From: a virus
Virus record (IMG/VR): IMGVR_UViG_3300020450_001840
Coordinates: 1 to 23,136 of that record
Length of the DNA: 23,136 nt
Reading direction: 5' to 3' (one strand)
The notes under the pieces: generated by a model
Database searches by the model: none
Seen by the model: the letters and a program-made list of their open reading frames with translations, nothing else
Told to the model about the DNA's origin: nothing
In this document: positions 1-8,414 of the stretch, in pieces
Position numbering within the stretch: position 1 is the stretch's first letter
Layout of the letters: each line of letters starts with the position of its first letter
Program-made: the position numbers and the translations under genes

Positions 1-81
1 TCTAGTTCAGCATCAAAAGGAGGCGTCAGAGGTCGTCTTAAACAACCAGTTCGCCGCGCTGATGGAAGGGGTGGTAGCAGC

Positions 82-3000
82 ATGCGTGACGCTCTATTTA
101 TTGCCAATGAAGGCGGTGTTTTACAACTGAAATCAAGCCTTACCAACGGCGTCCATGCCATTAAATTTCGACCGGATGAAGTCGCTCCCAATGTCGCCGC
201 AGCCGGAAACTATGTGAAAGCGTTAGCAACATCTACTGATGCCGGCCGGTGGAACACCGCCCAAAGCGTTTACAATCAATTATTTTCAGGCGGTAGCGAT
301 ATTAAAATACTTGTTAATAAACTTGTTGAAGAAAAGCTAACCGCCATTGTGGATGCCAATGCAGGCTCTGTTTACGCTGAAAAACCCGGCACAACTGAAG
401 AAACTGAATCTGCCGAGAAAGCTGGAAAAGCTACTTTTGAAGCTTATTTTCCATCCGGCGGCGAAAAATTACCAGATGGGTTCGATAGATTGCAAAAAAC
501 TGTAACTATTGATTTTTTAAAGGACTGTTATAGAATATTCAATTCTCTTCGAAGCGTGTGGGGAGATATGGGCTATGCGTTGTTATACGGGCAACTTAAT
601 CTTGCAAACCTTGAGAAAGTGAACGATAAAAACGTAGCTATAGATTTTATTAACGAAGTTTATGGTGATCCCGCAGCAGGCGATTCCGGCATGTTCGGGG
701 GCCTTGTTGCAGGCGCCAAAAGTAAAGCTGCAGGTACCGCTGACACCTCTGGCTTCGGAGACCCGACACAGCTTGCCAAAAAAGAAGATTTTGTAAGAAG
801 CAAGAAGATGATTTTGGTTGGCTATTTGGCTTTCGCAAAACCGGGAGCTGTCTCATGGCCCTCGCAACCTCTCAGTTACGCAAGCTCTGGGTTTGATGGT
901 GACTCCGCGACCGAAATTACTTTTGGCGAAAACGTTGGAAATACTTTAGCAAATAAAGCAATCTCCCAAATTGAAACTTCAGAAATATTTCAAGATTTTA
1001 TCGAATTATTGAAACTTTATGTTGAAGTTATATCAATTCTTTCCGTTTTAAAAGATGTAGGTGATTTAGATCCACTTGCCGCAAAAGCCATCAGAGATGC
1101 TGTTCAAAGATCTGATTTTGATGATTTGTCTAATATGATCGAGCCAATAGCAGAAGCTACCGGTGGAGTTACAAAAGTATCGCGATCAGCACCACCAAAA
1201 GGAAAGAAAAGCGCGGAAGAATTACAAAAAGAATCTGCAGCCAATATCAGAACAAGCATTAGAGACTATCTTACAATTAACACACCCATGTTTGCAGCCA
1301 TTAAACAAAAAAGAAGAGAGGTGGCATATGAAGAATATGAAAAAGCCGAAAATAAAAATAATTCTGTCGATGAAACCTTTCAAGGCGTTTATCCTATTGA
1401 GGGAAAACCTGAATGTGGAGTTAGCCAATTAATATTTAATGAAAATCAACAAAAGCTTTTGGATTTAACGCCGGCAGAAGTGTCGTCTTTGGTGCCGATG
1501 GTTAGGTTATTTAAGATTGGTCCAGATTTTGAACAAGAAATTCCTTTTGAAAGTAATGCAATCAATAGTATTGAAAACGAACCATCCCTTGAAATTAATC
1601 CAAATACAATTATAGAAAATTATAATCGAGGCAATTCTGTTGGTATCAGAAGCTTAGAATGGTCTTATCAAGGAACTAACCCAGCAAACGACACAAAAGA
1701 CATTTCTTTAACTTTGACTTTATTTTTTCAAAGCTTTTCTGATATTTTGAGAAATAGACATATTGGAATTCCAACCACTCTTCCGAGCGGCAAAACAAAA
1801 AGTGGTGTAAACACCTTTTCTTATGCAGATTTAATCACTAGACCAAGAAGATTAAATGCCGACAAAGATAAGTTTATGGATCAATCAGATTATGATCCAG
1901 AATACTATAGAATTAAATTTTTGATCGGCTATGCATACTCTGACCCAATTAATGGTGCCGGCGATATCATACCAACTGACAAACGTTTGGCAATTGATAC
2001 AACCGTTCTTCCAATCATAGCAACATTGATTGATCATCGATTTGATATTCAAGAAGATGGTTCTGTTAATTTGGTAATAACTTACAGAGGTTACCTAGAA
2101 GCTGTTGCCCACTCACAGGGTGCTAATATTTTTTCAAATGTTGATTTGCAAAGAAATTATGAAGATGCTAGAAACATTATGATGACAATTCTCAAGAATT
2201 GTCAAAGCGGAAATAAAGCAGCTGCCATAAGAGCTAATTTATCTTCACAACTTGATTGGTTTGGTAAAGAAATACAACAGCTTGTTTTTTCATCAATTTT
2301 AACGGAACTCCGCGCCCAAGATAAAATATATACAATATACCCAAGAGTAGAAGATCTAATATCAAGAAAAATAATAACTACAGACACAGATTTATACCCA
2401 CCAACAGATCCGGGAGCGTTTCAAAGCATTTCGGAAGTTATCAAAACAGCTAGAAAAGCAACGGGCAAGTGCGGAACCGCCGATAAAGAAAAATGTGTAG
2501 AAGATATTTTTTCTAGAAACATAACACCCACAGAGATCGCTGCTGATGGCAAGCGAGTAGTGCCTTTTTTCTATGTTGGCGACTTAATTAAAATTGTTAA
2601 ATCACTTGTAAATGTTAGCTACAAACACCGTCAGGTTAGAAAGAAAACAGGCACCGCTGCAGAAAGAGCTTTTGATAATACTAGAATTGTTCTTACTGAT
2701 ATTAAAATGACACAAGATCCTGATGACCCTGTTTTTGAACATGTTATAAACATGTCTGATATACCAATTTCAGTTGAAACATTCTCAGTTTGGTTTGTTA
2801 AATATATCACCAAATACCAAGGTAATAGACAGTTTCCAGAATACACTTTTGGTTTATTTTTAAGTGATTTTTTGAGCACTGTCATAAACAAATTTAAAAA
2901 CTTTTCAGATGAGTCTGGAACTTCTTACTCGCTAACAGATGCAGTTTCTATACAGAGGGCTCAGGTATATGCACCGGTCGATGCTATCGGCCGCTGTGCT

Positions 3001-3879
3001 CAAAAACAAAAAAAATTAAGTTATAATTTATTTGTTCCCGGTGGCCCTTGCAAAAGCATTACAAGAATAACACAAAATAGTAAACATGGCCCCGGCGAAA
3101 GCGAAGATACAATTCAATTTTATTCTGCCCAAGCAGCAGAAAATTGGTACAATTATTTTATATTTTATCCAAGAATTGCTGGGCACAAGAGCGATACTAG
3201 CAGGTGTTATCCCATACCAAGCAAAGAAAATTTAGATAAGGCATTTTATCAATTTAATTTCGGCGTTAACAGTGGAATGGTTCAAAAAGTTTCATTTGAA
3301 AAAGATGATCAGCCTTATGTGCGCGAAGCAAGATTTTTCGCCGCAGAAACAAACTATAAAAGAAATAGAATTTTGCAATTAAGGGAGCCATATAAAATAA
3401 CAATTGAAACATTTGGATTGCCTCATATATTCCCCGGCTCTGTGTGCTTTGTGGATTCTAGAACTATCGATCTTGCACTTGGCGCTATTTCAAATCCTAA
3501 TTCTCTTTCGTATATGTTGGGTTTTGGTGGTTACCACCTAATAACTCACGCTAAGAACAGAATTGGCCCGGGTGAATTTAATACAACATTAACAGCTAAA
3601 TGGACTTCGCATGGATCAACTGCGACACTAAATGAGGCACTTAGTAGACAATCGGGCGGTAAAGAATCTGATAATTGTGATTTGTATTCTGGGAATAAAG
3701 CTGCCTCAAAAAAATCAATTGAAGAGGCGTTCAGAAAAGCCGGCTTTAAAGGAAATGTTTTTGCGGAATCAACCGGATACGATCCTGATCGGGCTAAGCT
3801 GGAGGATACTTATCCTGAAATTGCCATATTTGAAGCATTTGCAAACATGCTACACAATAAAGTAGAGGGCATGGGATGA
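82..3879 (+). CDS. Large virion protein, probably tail/baseplate-associated
   Basis: A 1265-residue protein (from the first ATG) without a family I can name firmly. The last third contains a stretch around residues 1110-1190 with a pattern seen in phage tail-hub (gpD/gp27-like) proteins: a Gly-Leu-Pro-x-x-x-Pro-Gly turn, then a Gly-Gly-Tyr-His-Leu-Ile strand and a Gly-x-Phe-x-Thr-x-Leu strand. Most of the rest is mixed alpha/beta with no signal peptide or membrane segment, which fits a cytoplasmically assembled virion part. The size and the coupled downstream gene also suit a structural operon. The start is uncertain. The frame is open to base 1 and its upstream codons keep the AT-rich third positions of this genome, so the gene may begin before the window. 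The ATG at 82 has a GGAAGGGG stretch about 11 bases upstream. Virion role is an inference; the baseplate assignment is weaker still. Confidence 0.6.
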   Translation: MRDALFIANEGGVLQLKSSLTNGVHAIKFRPDEVAPNVAAAGNYVKALATSTDAGRWNTAQSVYNQLFSGGSDIKILVNKLVEEKLTAIVDANAGSVYAEKPGTTEETESAEKAGKATFEAYFPSGGEKLPDGFDRLQKTVTIDFLKDCYRIFNSLRSVWGDMGYALLYGQLNLANLEKVNDKNVAIDFINEVYGDPAAGDSGMFGGLVAGAKSKAAGTADTSGFGDPTQLAKKEDFVRSKKMILVGYLAFAKPGAVSWPSQPLSYASSGFDGDSATEITFGENVGNTLANKAISQIETSEIFQDFIELLKLYVEVISILSVLKDVGDLDPLAAKAIRDAVQRSDFDDLSNMIEPIAEATGGVTKVSRSAPPKGKKSAEELQKESAANIRTSIRDYLTINTPMFAAIKQKRREVAYEEYEKAENKNNSVDETFQGVYPIEGKPECGVSQLIFNENQQKLLDLTPAEVSSLVPMVRLFKIGPDFEQEIPFESNAINSIENEPSLEINPNTIIENYNRGNSVGIRSLEWSYQGTNPANDTKDISLTLTLFFQSFSDILRNRHIGIPTTLPSGKTKSGVNTFSYADLITRPRRLNADKDKFMDQSDYDPEYYRIKFLIGYAYSDPINGAGDIIPTDKRLAIDTTVLPIIATLIDHRFDIQEDGSVNLVITYRGYLEAVAHSQGANIFSNVDLQRNYEDARNIMMTILKNCQSGNKAAAIRANLSSQLDWFGKEIQQLVFSSILTELRAQDKIYTIYPRVEDLISRKIITTDTDLYPPTDPGAFQSISEVIKTARKATGKCGTADKEKCVEDIFSRNITPTEIAADGKRVVPFFYVGDLIKIVKSLVNVSYKHRQVRKKTGTAAERAFDNTRIVLTDIKMTQDPDDPVFEHVINMSDIPISVETFSVWFVKYITKYQGNRQFPEYTFGLFLSDFLSTVINKFKNFSDESGTSYSLTDAVSIQRAQVYAPVDAIGRCAQKQKKLSYNLFVPGGPCKSITRITQNSKHGPGESEDTIQFYSAQAAENWYNYFIFYPRIAGHKSDTSRCYPIPSKENLDKAFYQFNFGVNSGMVQKVSFEKDDQPYVREARFFAAETNYKRNRILQLREPYKITIETFGLPHIFPGSVCFVDSRTIDLALGAISNPNSLSYMLGFGGYHLITHAKNRIGPGEFNTTLTAKWTSHGSTATLNEALSRQSGGKESDNCDLYSGNKAASKKSIEEAFRKAGFKGNVFAESTGYDPDRAKLEDTYPEIAIFEAFANMLHNKVEGMG

Positions 3880-5144
3880 GTTTTGATGGTAAAAATACTC
3901 TTGGAGCTTTTGAAGGTTTTTTAAACAGACTTAATTTTAAAGTCAATATTGACGCGTCCGTTAAACGTAGGTCTGATTTTAATGCTGACAGATCAAGATT
4001 TGCAAAATGTCTTAAAGATTTTAGGTTCGCTGAAAATGCCACATATGGCAAGCTTGATTTAAATGCAATGGCAGTTGTTTTGGATCCAAGTGAAAATGAC
4101 AGTATTTTAAAAAAAGCCGGCGTACATAATGAAAGAGGGCAAGTTTTTGTAGTCGATTTTGTAGCTGATGCGTTCGCTGATATGGAAAAGTATTTTAAAG
4201 CTGCAAGACAAAATGGCAAAATAATTTTAGATGATCCATACTTATCTGTCCCAACTCCGTATAAAGGCTATGTTAGTTTTGAGAAAATGAAAAATGAGGC
4301 AAGGCAGGTGTCCTATGGCACGCCGTTTATTGATTTTGTATTTGAAATAGAAGAATTTACCAATCAAAGTTTAAGCAATTTTAATGTGTTTATGAATAAT
4401 TTTTTGTTTTATGTTGATCAGTTTTCTTCACAAATTCCTTTTACGAAGCCAGAAATGATTAAAAATAGCTTTATACCAATTCGTTCGACGGGGCTTGTCA
4501 TTGAATTAGCAGAGGGAGATTTTTCAAAAGATAACCCAATAGATGTTTTATTTTATCAAAATCCTAATTTTGATTATTATCTTAATGTTGCTATGAAGGT
4601 TGGATTTTCTGTAGATAAAAATGCACCATGGCGACTAGTAGCTGATTTAAGTTCTCCCACAATGAGAAAGTATATGGCAAATTATGGCGTTAACGGCCCC
4701 GCGGATTTTTTTGATAATTATTGTAGGTTTGCTCACGCTAATGATTTCCAAGAATTTATAGATTTTGTGCTCGATTTATATGCACAGTATGTTGATAGGA
4801 AAAATTTGACTTCTAGACCAGTTGAAAGAGGTCGTGTTGTTTTAACAAAGAAATATAATTTAGAAAAACTTGATGAGACAAAAGTTTATCAAACATATGG
4901 CACAGATTATTTTTTGAACAGGTATATTGAATTAAAAAATGCACAAAATAGAAATTATATTGGAGAACGAGAGCTTAAAGTTTTACAAGAACAAATGAAT
5001 GAAATTCTTAAATTAAAGCAAACAAAATTTGAGAGACATAACAGGATTTCAGCAATTGTAGATGAAAAATTTAAAGGCTTACGTGGTCGAGGAACTTTAA
5101 GCGATATTAAGAAAACTCTGCTTGACAAACAGGCCGAGAAGTGA
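3876..5144 (+). CDS. Unknown protein coupled to the large virion gene
   Basis: A 422-residue protein that I do not recognise. Its ATG overlaps the stop of the preceding gene (ATGA at 3876-3879), so the two are probably translated together and act in the same structure. The protein is rich in Phe, Asn, Asp and Tyr, has no signal peptide or transmembrane segment, and looks like a globular alpha/beta protein through about residue 340. Its last 70 residues are highly charged and probably helical (many Lys, Glu, Gln and Leu), as in a coiled-coil or docking tail. By position it is probably a structural or assembly factor, but nothing in the sequence proves this. The promoter for the next gene lies inside its final codons. 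Confidence 0.6.
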   Translation: MSFDGKNTLGAFEGFLNRLNFKVNIDASVKRRSDFNADRSRFAKCLKDFRFAENATYGKLDLNAMAVVLDPSENDSILKKAGVHNERGQVFVVDFVADAFADMEKYFKAARQNGKIILDDPYLSVPTPYKGYVSFEKMKNEARQVSYGTPFIDFVFEIEEFTNQSLSNFNVFMNNFLFYVDQFSSQIPFTKPEMIKNSFIPIRSTGLVIELAEGDFSKDNPIDVLFYQNPNFDYYLNVAMKVGFSVDKNAPWRLVADLSSPTMRKYMANYGVNGPADFFDNYCRFAHANDFQEFIDFVLDLYAQYVDRKNLTSRPVERGRVVLTKKYNLEKLDETKVYQTYGTDYFLNRYIELKNAQNRNYIGERELKVLQEQMNEILKLKQTKFERHNRISAIVDEKFKGLRGRGTLSDIKKTLLDKQAEK

Positions 5145-5150
5145 TATGAT
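5122..5150 (+). promoter_or_regulatory. Sigma70-type promoter for the family A polymerase gene
   Basis: TTGACA at 5122-5127, a 17-base spacer and TATGAT at 5145-5150, inside the end of the preceding gene. A start of transcription near 5157 would leave only about nine bases before the GTG start at 5166, so the message would be almost leaderless. The -10 lies in a 17-base quasi-palindrome (5140-5156, seven of eight pairs) that might be an operator, although AT-rich DNA gives such matches easily. Confidence 0.7.
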
Positions 5151-5165
5151 ATAACTGGAGCGCAT

Positions 5166-6353
5166 GTGTATTTCCAAACGTTAGATGATAAAACAGAATG
5201 TGTAGGTGTATATACGTCTGGTAAATTAAACTTTAATAATATTCCCAAAGGTCTTACGAAGACTTGGAAGTTTACAGGTTCAATTTGCGACGACAGTATT
5301 GAATATGCGTGGCTTTATTGTGGAGGTAAATCATTAGCTGAAGTTTGCCCAGAGCATCTTAAAGAAGAATTGGCTGGTGCTCAAAAAAAATTCCGAGCAT
5401 TTATTAAGTCATTTAAAATTGGTAAGGTAGATTTAAGAAATTTTTGTTTTTTCGATCTTGTTCCGCACGATTTTTTATTAGAGTTTTGTGAAATTAGAAA
5501 TAAAATTACAGAGTATGTATTTGACAACTTTGAAAAACCAAAAAATTATAATCATTTAGATGCTGCGTATAAACTTATCCACAAAATTAAATTTCAAAAT
5601 TTAATAATTAATAATGAGGACTGTAGACACTTATTTGTTAATTCTATAAATCGTAATAACGTGCAAAAGCTTTTGGCTACTCCGCCACATATTGATTACA
5701 ATATATTCGGAACAGCAACGGGCAGGTTTACAACCAGACCTGATACATTTCCAATATTAACTATGAAAAAAGAATATAGAAAACTCATCAAGCCAACAAA
5801 TGATTGGTTTTTATCACTTGACTATAATGGTGCAGAAATTAGAACACTTCTCGGCTTGAGTGGTCAAGAGCAGCCATCTGGTGATATTCACGAATGGAAC
5901 ATGAATAACGTAATTAAGCGCTCTGATATTTACAGAGAAGAAGCCAAAACATTATTCTTTTCGTGGCTTTATAACCCAGAATCTAGAATTATATCAACTA
6001 ATTATTATAATCGAGAAAAAGTACTTGACGATTGGTATGATGGCGATTACATTAACACACCATTTGATCGTAAAATTAAAATTGATGCACGTCGGGCATT
6101 TAATTACATAATACAAAGCACAACATCGGACATTGTAATAGAGCGCGCAATAGAAATAGATAAATTCTTATCAGACAAAAACAGCTTCATATCTCATATT
6201 GTTCATGATGAAATTGTAATTGACTTAAGCAATGAGGACAGGGAATTGGTCCCTGAAATTAAACAGATATTTGAAAAAACAAAACTTGGTAATTTCGTGT
6301 GTAATTTAGGTGCTGGTCAAAATTATTTAGAACTTAGGGGACTAAAACTTTGA
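5166..6353 (+). CDS. Compact family A (Pol I-like) DNA polymerase without exonuclease domain
   Basis: A 395-residue template-directed DNA polymerase of the Pol I family. Visible motifs: TATGRF near residue 184-189; motif A SLDYNGAEIR with the catalytic Asp219; motif B as R257-x3-K261-x3-F265-x3-Y269; and motif C V-H347-D348-E349. The usual Gly after the motif B Tyr is Asn270. Phe265 occupies the position of E. coli Phe762. The first 170 residues do not resemble a 3'-5' or 5'-3' exonuclease, so this is a bare polymerase with a short thumb-like N-terminus. The GTG start has GGAG five bases upstream; the ATG two bases earlier is in another frame and stops after six codons. The stop overlaps the TTG start of the next gene. 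Because the phage also has DnaE, this enzyme may serve gap filling, repair or primer extension rather than bulk replication; that role is inferred. Confidence 0.88.
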   Translation: MYFQTLDDKTECVGVYTSGKLNFNNIPKGLTKTWKFTGSICDDSIEYAWLYCGGKSLAEVCPEHLKEELAGAQKKFRAFIKSFKIGKVDLRNFCFFDLVPHDFLLEFCEIRNKITEYVFDNFEKPKNYNHLDAAYKLIHKIKFQNLIINNEDCRHLFVNSINRNNVQKLLATPPHIDYNIFGTATGRFTTRPDTFPILTMKKEYRKLIKPTNDWFLSLDYNGAEIRTLLGLSGQEQPSGDIHEWNMNNVIKRSDIYREEAKTLFFSWLYNPESRIISTNYYNREKVLDDWYDGDYINTPFDRKIKIDARRAFNYIIQSTTSDIVIERAIEIDKFLSDKNSFISHIVHDEIVIDLSNEDRELVPEIKQIFEKTKLGNFVCNLGAGQNYLELRGLKL

Positions 6354-7210
6354 TATCATTAGTCGGAATAGGAACTGCTGGCTCAAATGTTGTCGGTCAG
6401 TTTGCTGGTAATAAGGAATATAAATTATTTCAATTGTCTAATCAGTTTTCAAAAACTTCTGGGGGGCAATACAAGCTTAAAAAATATGATAAAATAGAGG
6501 ATTATGAAAAAAATATTCCTAAACTGTCAAAGTTTTTCAAAGGAATTAGCAATAATGTGCAGGCGTTTGTTTGTGGCTCAAGTAAAAGCGCTGTGATGAC
6601 ACTAGGAATACTAGAGCAAATAAAACATACTAAAATAGATTTGTTTTACATTAGGCCAGATACTGAATTGTTGATAGGAAATTCTCGGCTTCAAGAAAAA
6701 GCAGTTTTTGGTATTCTTCAGGAGTATGCACGCTCAGGTTTAATTAATTCAATAACAATTTTTAGTAATCCAATATTGGAAGAAATTATAGGAAATGTAC
6801 CTATTAAAAAATACTTCGAAACTATTAATCAAACTATTTATTATAGTGTGCATTACAAGAATTTGTTTGACCACACACAGCCAATTATTGGCAACCTAAG
6901 TAAGCCTTCTGACGTACAAAGAATACGCTCTCTAGGTAGACTCGACACCAACAAAGTTGAAGAAAAATGGTTTTTTGATCTTGACATGAGCCGGGACGTG
7001 TGTTATTATTTCTGCATATCTCAGGAAAAACTAGAAAAGGATGGCGGATTACATCAAAGAATTATCGAAAAGTTAAAACAAAAACCGAAAAATGCTTTTA
7101 AAAATATAACGTATGCGATTTACGAATCTCCATACGATGAAGATTTTGGGTTCTGCGTTGCCCACACTAACGCAATTCAAAAAACTCTTGACAAGGTAGA
7201 TCAAGAGTGA
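6350..7210 (+). CDS. Divergent FtsZ/tubulin-superfamily-like protein
   Basis: A 286-residue protein whose segments follow the FtsZ order along its full length. A glycine-rich first loop (VGIGTAGSN, residues 5-13) matches the T1 loop. CGSSKSAVM (75-83) sits where GGGTGTG should be. Next comes a strand and RPD loop like T5, then ITIFSNPILEEIIG (residues about 135-148), resembling the FtsZ T6 segment, and NLSKPSDVQRIRSLG at the place of the T7 loop. The C-terminal 70 residues have the strand-helix-strand-strand pattern of the FtsZ C-terminal domain. The T3 loop and the G-box are degenerate, so GTP binding or hydrolysis may be altered or lost. The TTG start overlaps the polymerase stop (TTGA), so the two are coupled. 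Role unknown: intracellular filament, genome positioning or a non-polymerising relative are possible. The fold call rests on my recollection of FtsZ, not on a search. Confidence 0.6.
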   Translation: MISLVGIGTAGSNVVGQFAGNKEYKLFQLSNQFSKTSGGQYKLKKYDKIEDYEKNIPKLSKFFKGISNNVQAFVCGSSKSAVMTLGILEQIKHTKIDLFYIRPDTELLIGNSRLQEKAVFGILQEYARSGLINSITIFSNPILEEIIGNVPIKKYFETINQTIYYSVHYKNLFDHTQPIIGNLSKPSDVQRIRSLGRLDTNKVEEKWFFDLDMSRDVCYYFCISQEKLEKDGGLHQRIIEKLKQKPKNAFKNITYAIYESPYDEDFGFCVAHTNAIQKTLDKVDQE

Positions 7211-7216
7211 TACATT
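7188..7216 (+). promoter_or_regulatory. Promoter for the SSB gene, within an inverted repeat
   Basis: TTGACA at 7188-7193, a 17-base spacer and TACATT at 7211-7216. The -35 and spacer lie in a perfect inverted repeat: ACTCTTGA at 7184-7191 and TCAAGAGT at 7201-7208, nine bases apart. This would suit a repressor or activator site. The predicted leader is about 45 bases long. Confidence 0.6.
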
Positions 7217-7221
7217 AGATG

Positions 7222-7236
7222 TCAAGGAACGCTTGA
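7222..7236 (+). promoter_or_regulatory. Small hairpin in the SSB mRNA leader
   Basis: TCAAG and CTTGA (7222-7226 and 7232-7236) can pair around a five-base loop close to the predicted 5' end of the message. An A/T-rich, apparently unstructured stretch follows, up to AAAGGAG at 7255-7261. T4 gene 32 uses a 5' structure plus an unstructured leader for translational autoregulation by its product; a similar arrangement here is only an inference from layout. Confidence 0.3.
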
Positions 7237-7267
7237 TATACTTTATTAACAACAAAAGGAGAAAAAT

Positions 7268-8038
7268 ATGTCTATTAATATGGAACTAATGAGAAAGAAA
7301 CTCGCCGCACTTCGTGGCGATGGAAATGGGAATGATGGCCCATCCATCTGGTTCAAGCCAGATGAAGGCGATCAAGATATTCGGATCGTACCAACGAGCG
7401 ATGGCGATCCGTTGAAAGAGTTTTTCTTCCACTATAACGTGGGAGATCATAAGGGTGGTATCATGTGCTCAAAGCGTAATTTTAATGAGCGCTGTCCAAT
7501 TTGTGACTTCGCTTCAACGCTTTGGCGCGAGGGTGTCGAAAATAATGATGAGGAAAGCAAGAAGTTGGCGAAGTCACTTTTTGTGCGTACCCGATACTTC
7601 TCGCCAGTCGTATTGCGCGGCAATGAAGCTGATGGAATTAAGGTATATGGCTATGGCAAGCAAGCCTATGAATTGCTGCTTGGTTATATTCTTGACCCAG
7701 AATATGGTGACATTACCGACATTAAGGAAGGCACAGATATCACGCTAACATATACTAAGCCAAATCGTCCCGGGGCATACCCGCAGACTAATTTGAAAAT
7801 GCGCCGAAATACATCGCCACTCTTGGAAGACCAAGAGTCTATCCCCGGAATGTTAGATAACATGCCTGACTTTGATAGCTTGTTTGAACGCCTCACCCCA
7901 GAGCAAATTGACGCTATCTTGGACGAACAAATGGCTGGCTCGGCTTCTGCAGAAGAGCGCTCTAAAGAGAGCACACACTATGCAAATGGTGCCAGTGATG
8001 TTGATAAGGCATTTAATGACTTGATGACTGGAACTTAG
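7268..8038 (+). CDS. gp32-like single-stranded DNA-binding protein
   Basis: A 256-residue protein that should coat single-stranded DNA at the replication fork and during recombination. The zinc site of T4 gp32 is visible: His-x11-Cys-x8-Cys-Pro-x-Cys, built from FFFHYNVG and the following CSKRNFNERCPIC stretch, close to the gp32 spacing of His-x12-Cys-x9-Cys-x2-Cys. The N-terminus (MSINMELMRKKLAALR) is basic and helical, as expected for cooperative binding. The C-terminus is acidic and ends in DVDKAFNDLMTGT, the kind of tail that contacts partner proteins. It is slightly shorter than T4 gp32 (301 residues). AAAGGAG lies seven bases before the ATG. It has its own promoter and possible leader regulation, in line with the high and tuned expression an SSB needs. 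A member of the hairpin family follows the stop codon. Confidence 0.88.
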   Translation: MSINMELMRKKLAALRGDGNGNDGPSIWFKPDEGDQDIRIVPTSDGDPLKEFFFHYNVGDHKGGIMCSKRNFNERCPICDFASTLWREGVENNDEESKKLAKSLFVRTRYFSPVVLRGNEADGIKVYGYGKQAYELLLGYILDPEYGDITDIKEGTDITLTYTKPNRPGAYPQTNLKMRRNTSPLLEDQESIPGMLDNMPDFDSLFERLTPEQIDAILDEQMAGSASAEERSKESTHYANGASDVDKAFNDLMTGT

Positions 8039-8041
8039 TAG

Positions 8042-8072
8042 GCCGATGGCACCCCGGCAAAATTGGGTGCCA
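8042..8072 (+). terminator. Hairpin 1 of a three-copy family, after the SSB gene
   Basis: An eight-base-pair perfect stem, TGGCACCC (8047-8054) with GGGTGCCA (8065-8072), closes a ten-base loop starting CGG. It shares the GCCG-x-TGGCA lead-in and CCGG at the stem-loop junction with the copies at 8364 and 8521. No run of T follows (CTATATTCT instead), so it may slow polymerase, protect the 3' end of the SSB message or mark a processing site, rather than terminate fully. Confidence 0.55.
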
Positions 8073-8101
8073 CTATATTCTATACGGAAAAGGAGAATGT
8101 T

Positions 8102-8359
8102 ATGGAATGGTTAAAATCACAACTAGCTCGATGGAAGGTTCAAGTTAGTTTTGTTGCTGGAGCACTTGTTGTGGCGACTACTTACGGAACTTGCACTGTT
8201 GAACCACCAGCGGTCGAAGTTAGCGAAGCTAACACTACCACTGAAACAGTTGAGACAACCACAAATACAGTCGAAGTTTCTGAAACTACTACCACAACCA
8301 ATGAAAACACAGGTAATTCAACTGAGACAACAACCACTACTGAAACAATTTCAGAGTGA
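8102..8359 (+). CDS. Small Thr-rich single-pass membrane protein
   Basis: An 85-residue protein started from the ATG at 8102, which has AAGGAG at 8090-8095; an upstream TTG in the same frame at 8063 lies in the preceding hairpin and is unlikely. Residues 1-12 are basic and amphipathic. Residues about 13-30 form one hydrophobic segment (VSFVAGALVVATTYGT) ending in Cys31. The rest is a low-complexity tail of Thr, Glu, Val and Asn with runs such as ETTTTT. The topology would be N-terminus inside, tail in the periplasm or outside, or a cleaved export signal. Cys31 is preceded by Tyr-Gly-Thr, a poor lipobox. Function unknown. It sits between two hairpins and next to a tiny lipoprotein gene, so the two may act together at the envelope. 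Confidence 0.6.
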   Translation: MEWLKSQLARWKVQVSFVAGALVVATTYGTCTVEPPAVEVSEANTTTETVETTTNTVEVSETTTTTNENTGNSTETTTTTETISE

Positions 8360-8363
8360 TTAA

Positions 8364-8400
8364 AGCCGCTGGCAGGCCGGTGAAAAGTCTGCTGCTTTTT
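8364..8400 (+). terminator. Hairpin 2 of the family, terminator-like
   Basis: The stem TGGCAGGC (8370-8377) pairs with GTCTGCTG (8387-8394) through five Watson-Crick and three G-U pairs around a nine-base loop, and TTTTT ends the element. It is a near copy of the element at 8521. AAGGAG, the ribosome site of the lipoprotein gene, begins directly after the T run. No promoter lies in between, so that gene must be reached by read-through or the hairpin must act as a processing or translation element. Confidence 0.6.
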
Positions 8401-8414
8401 AAGGAGACACAATC

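Noticed and set aside
2-130. End of an upstream gene in the second frame, overlapping the large virion gene and stopping at 128-130.
   Set aside because: The frame is open from the window edge, but its third codon positions are GC-rich, unlike the genes around it, while the first frame keeps AT-rich third positions up to the edge.
3794-4219. A 141-codon antisense open frame.
   Set aside because: It lies across the coupled junction of two real genes, has no good ribosome site, and no other minus-strand gene is supported in the window.
8182-8412. Antisense open frame rich in Val and Ser over the Thr-rich gene.
   Set aside because: It is the mirror of a low-complexity ACT-rich stretch and has no ribosome site; the + strand gene explains it.
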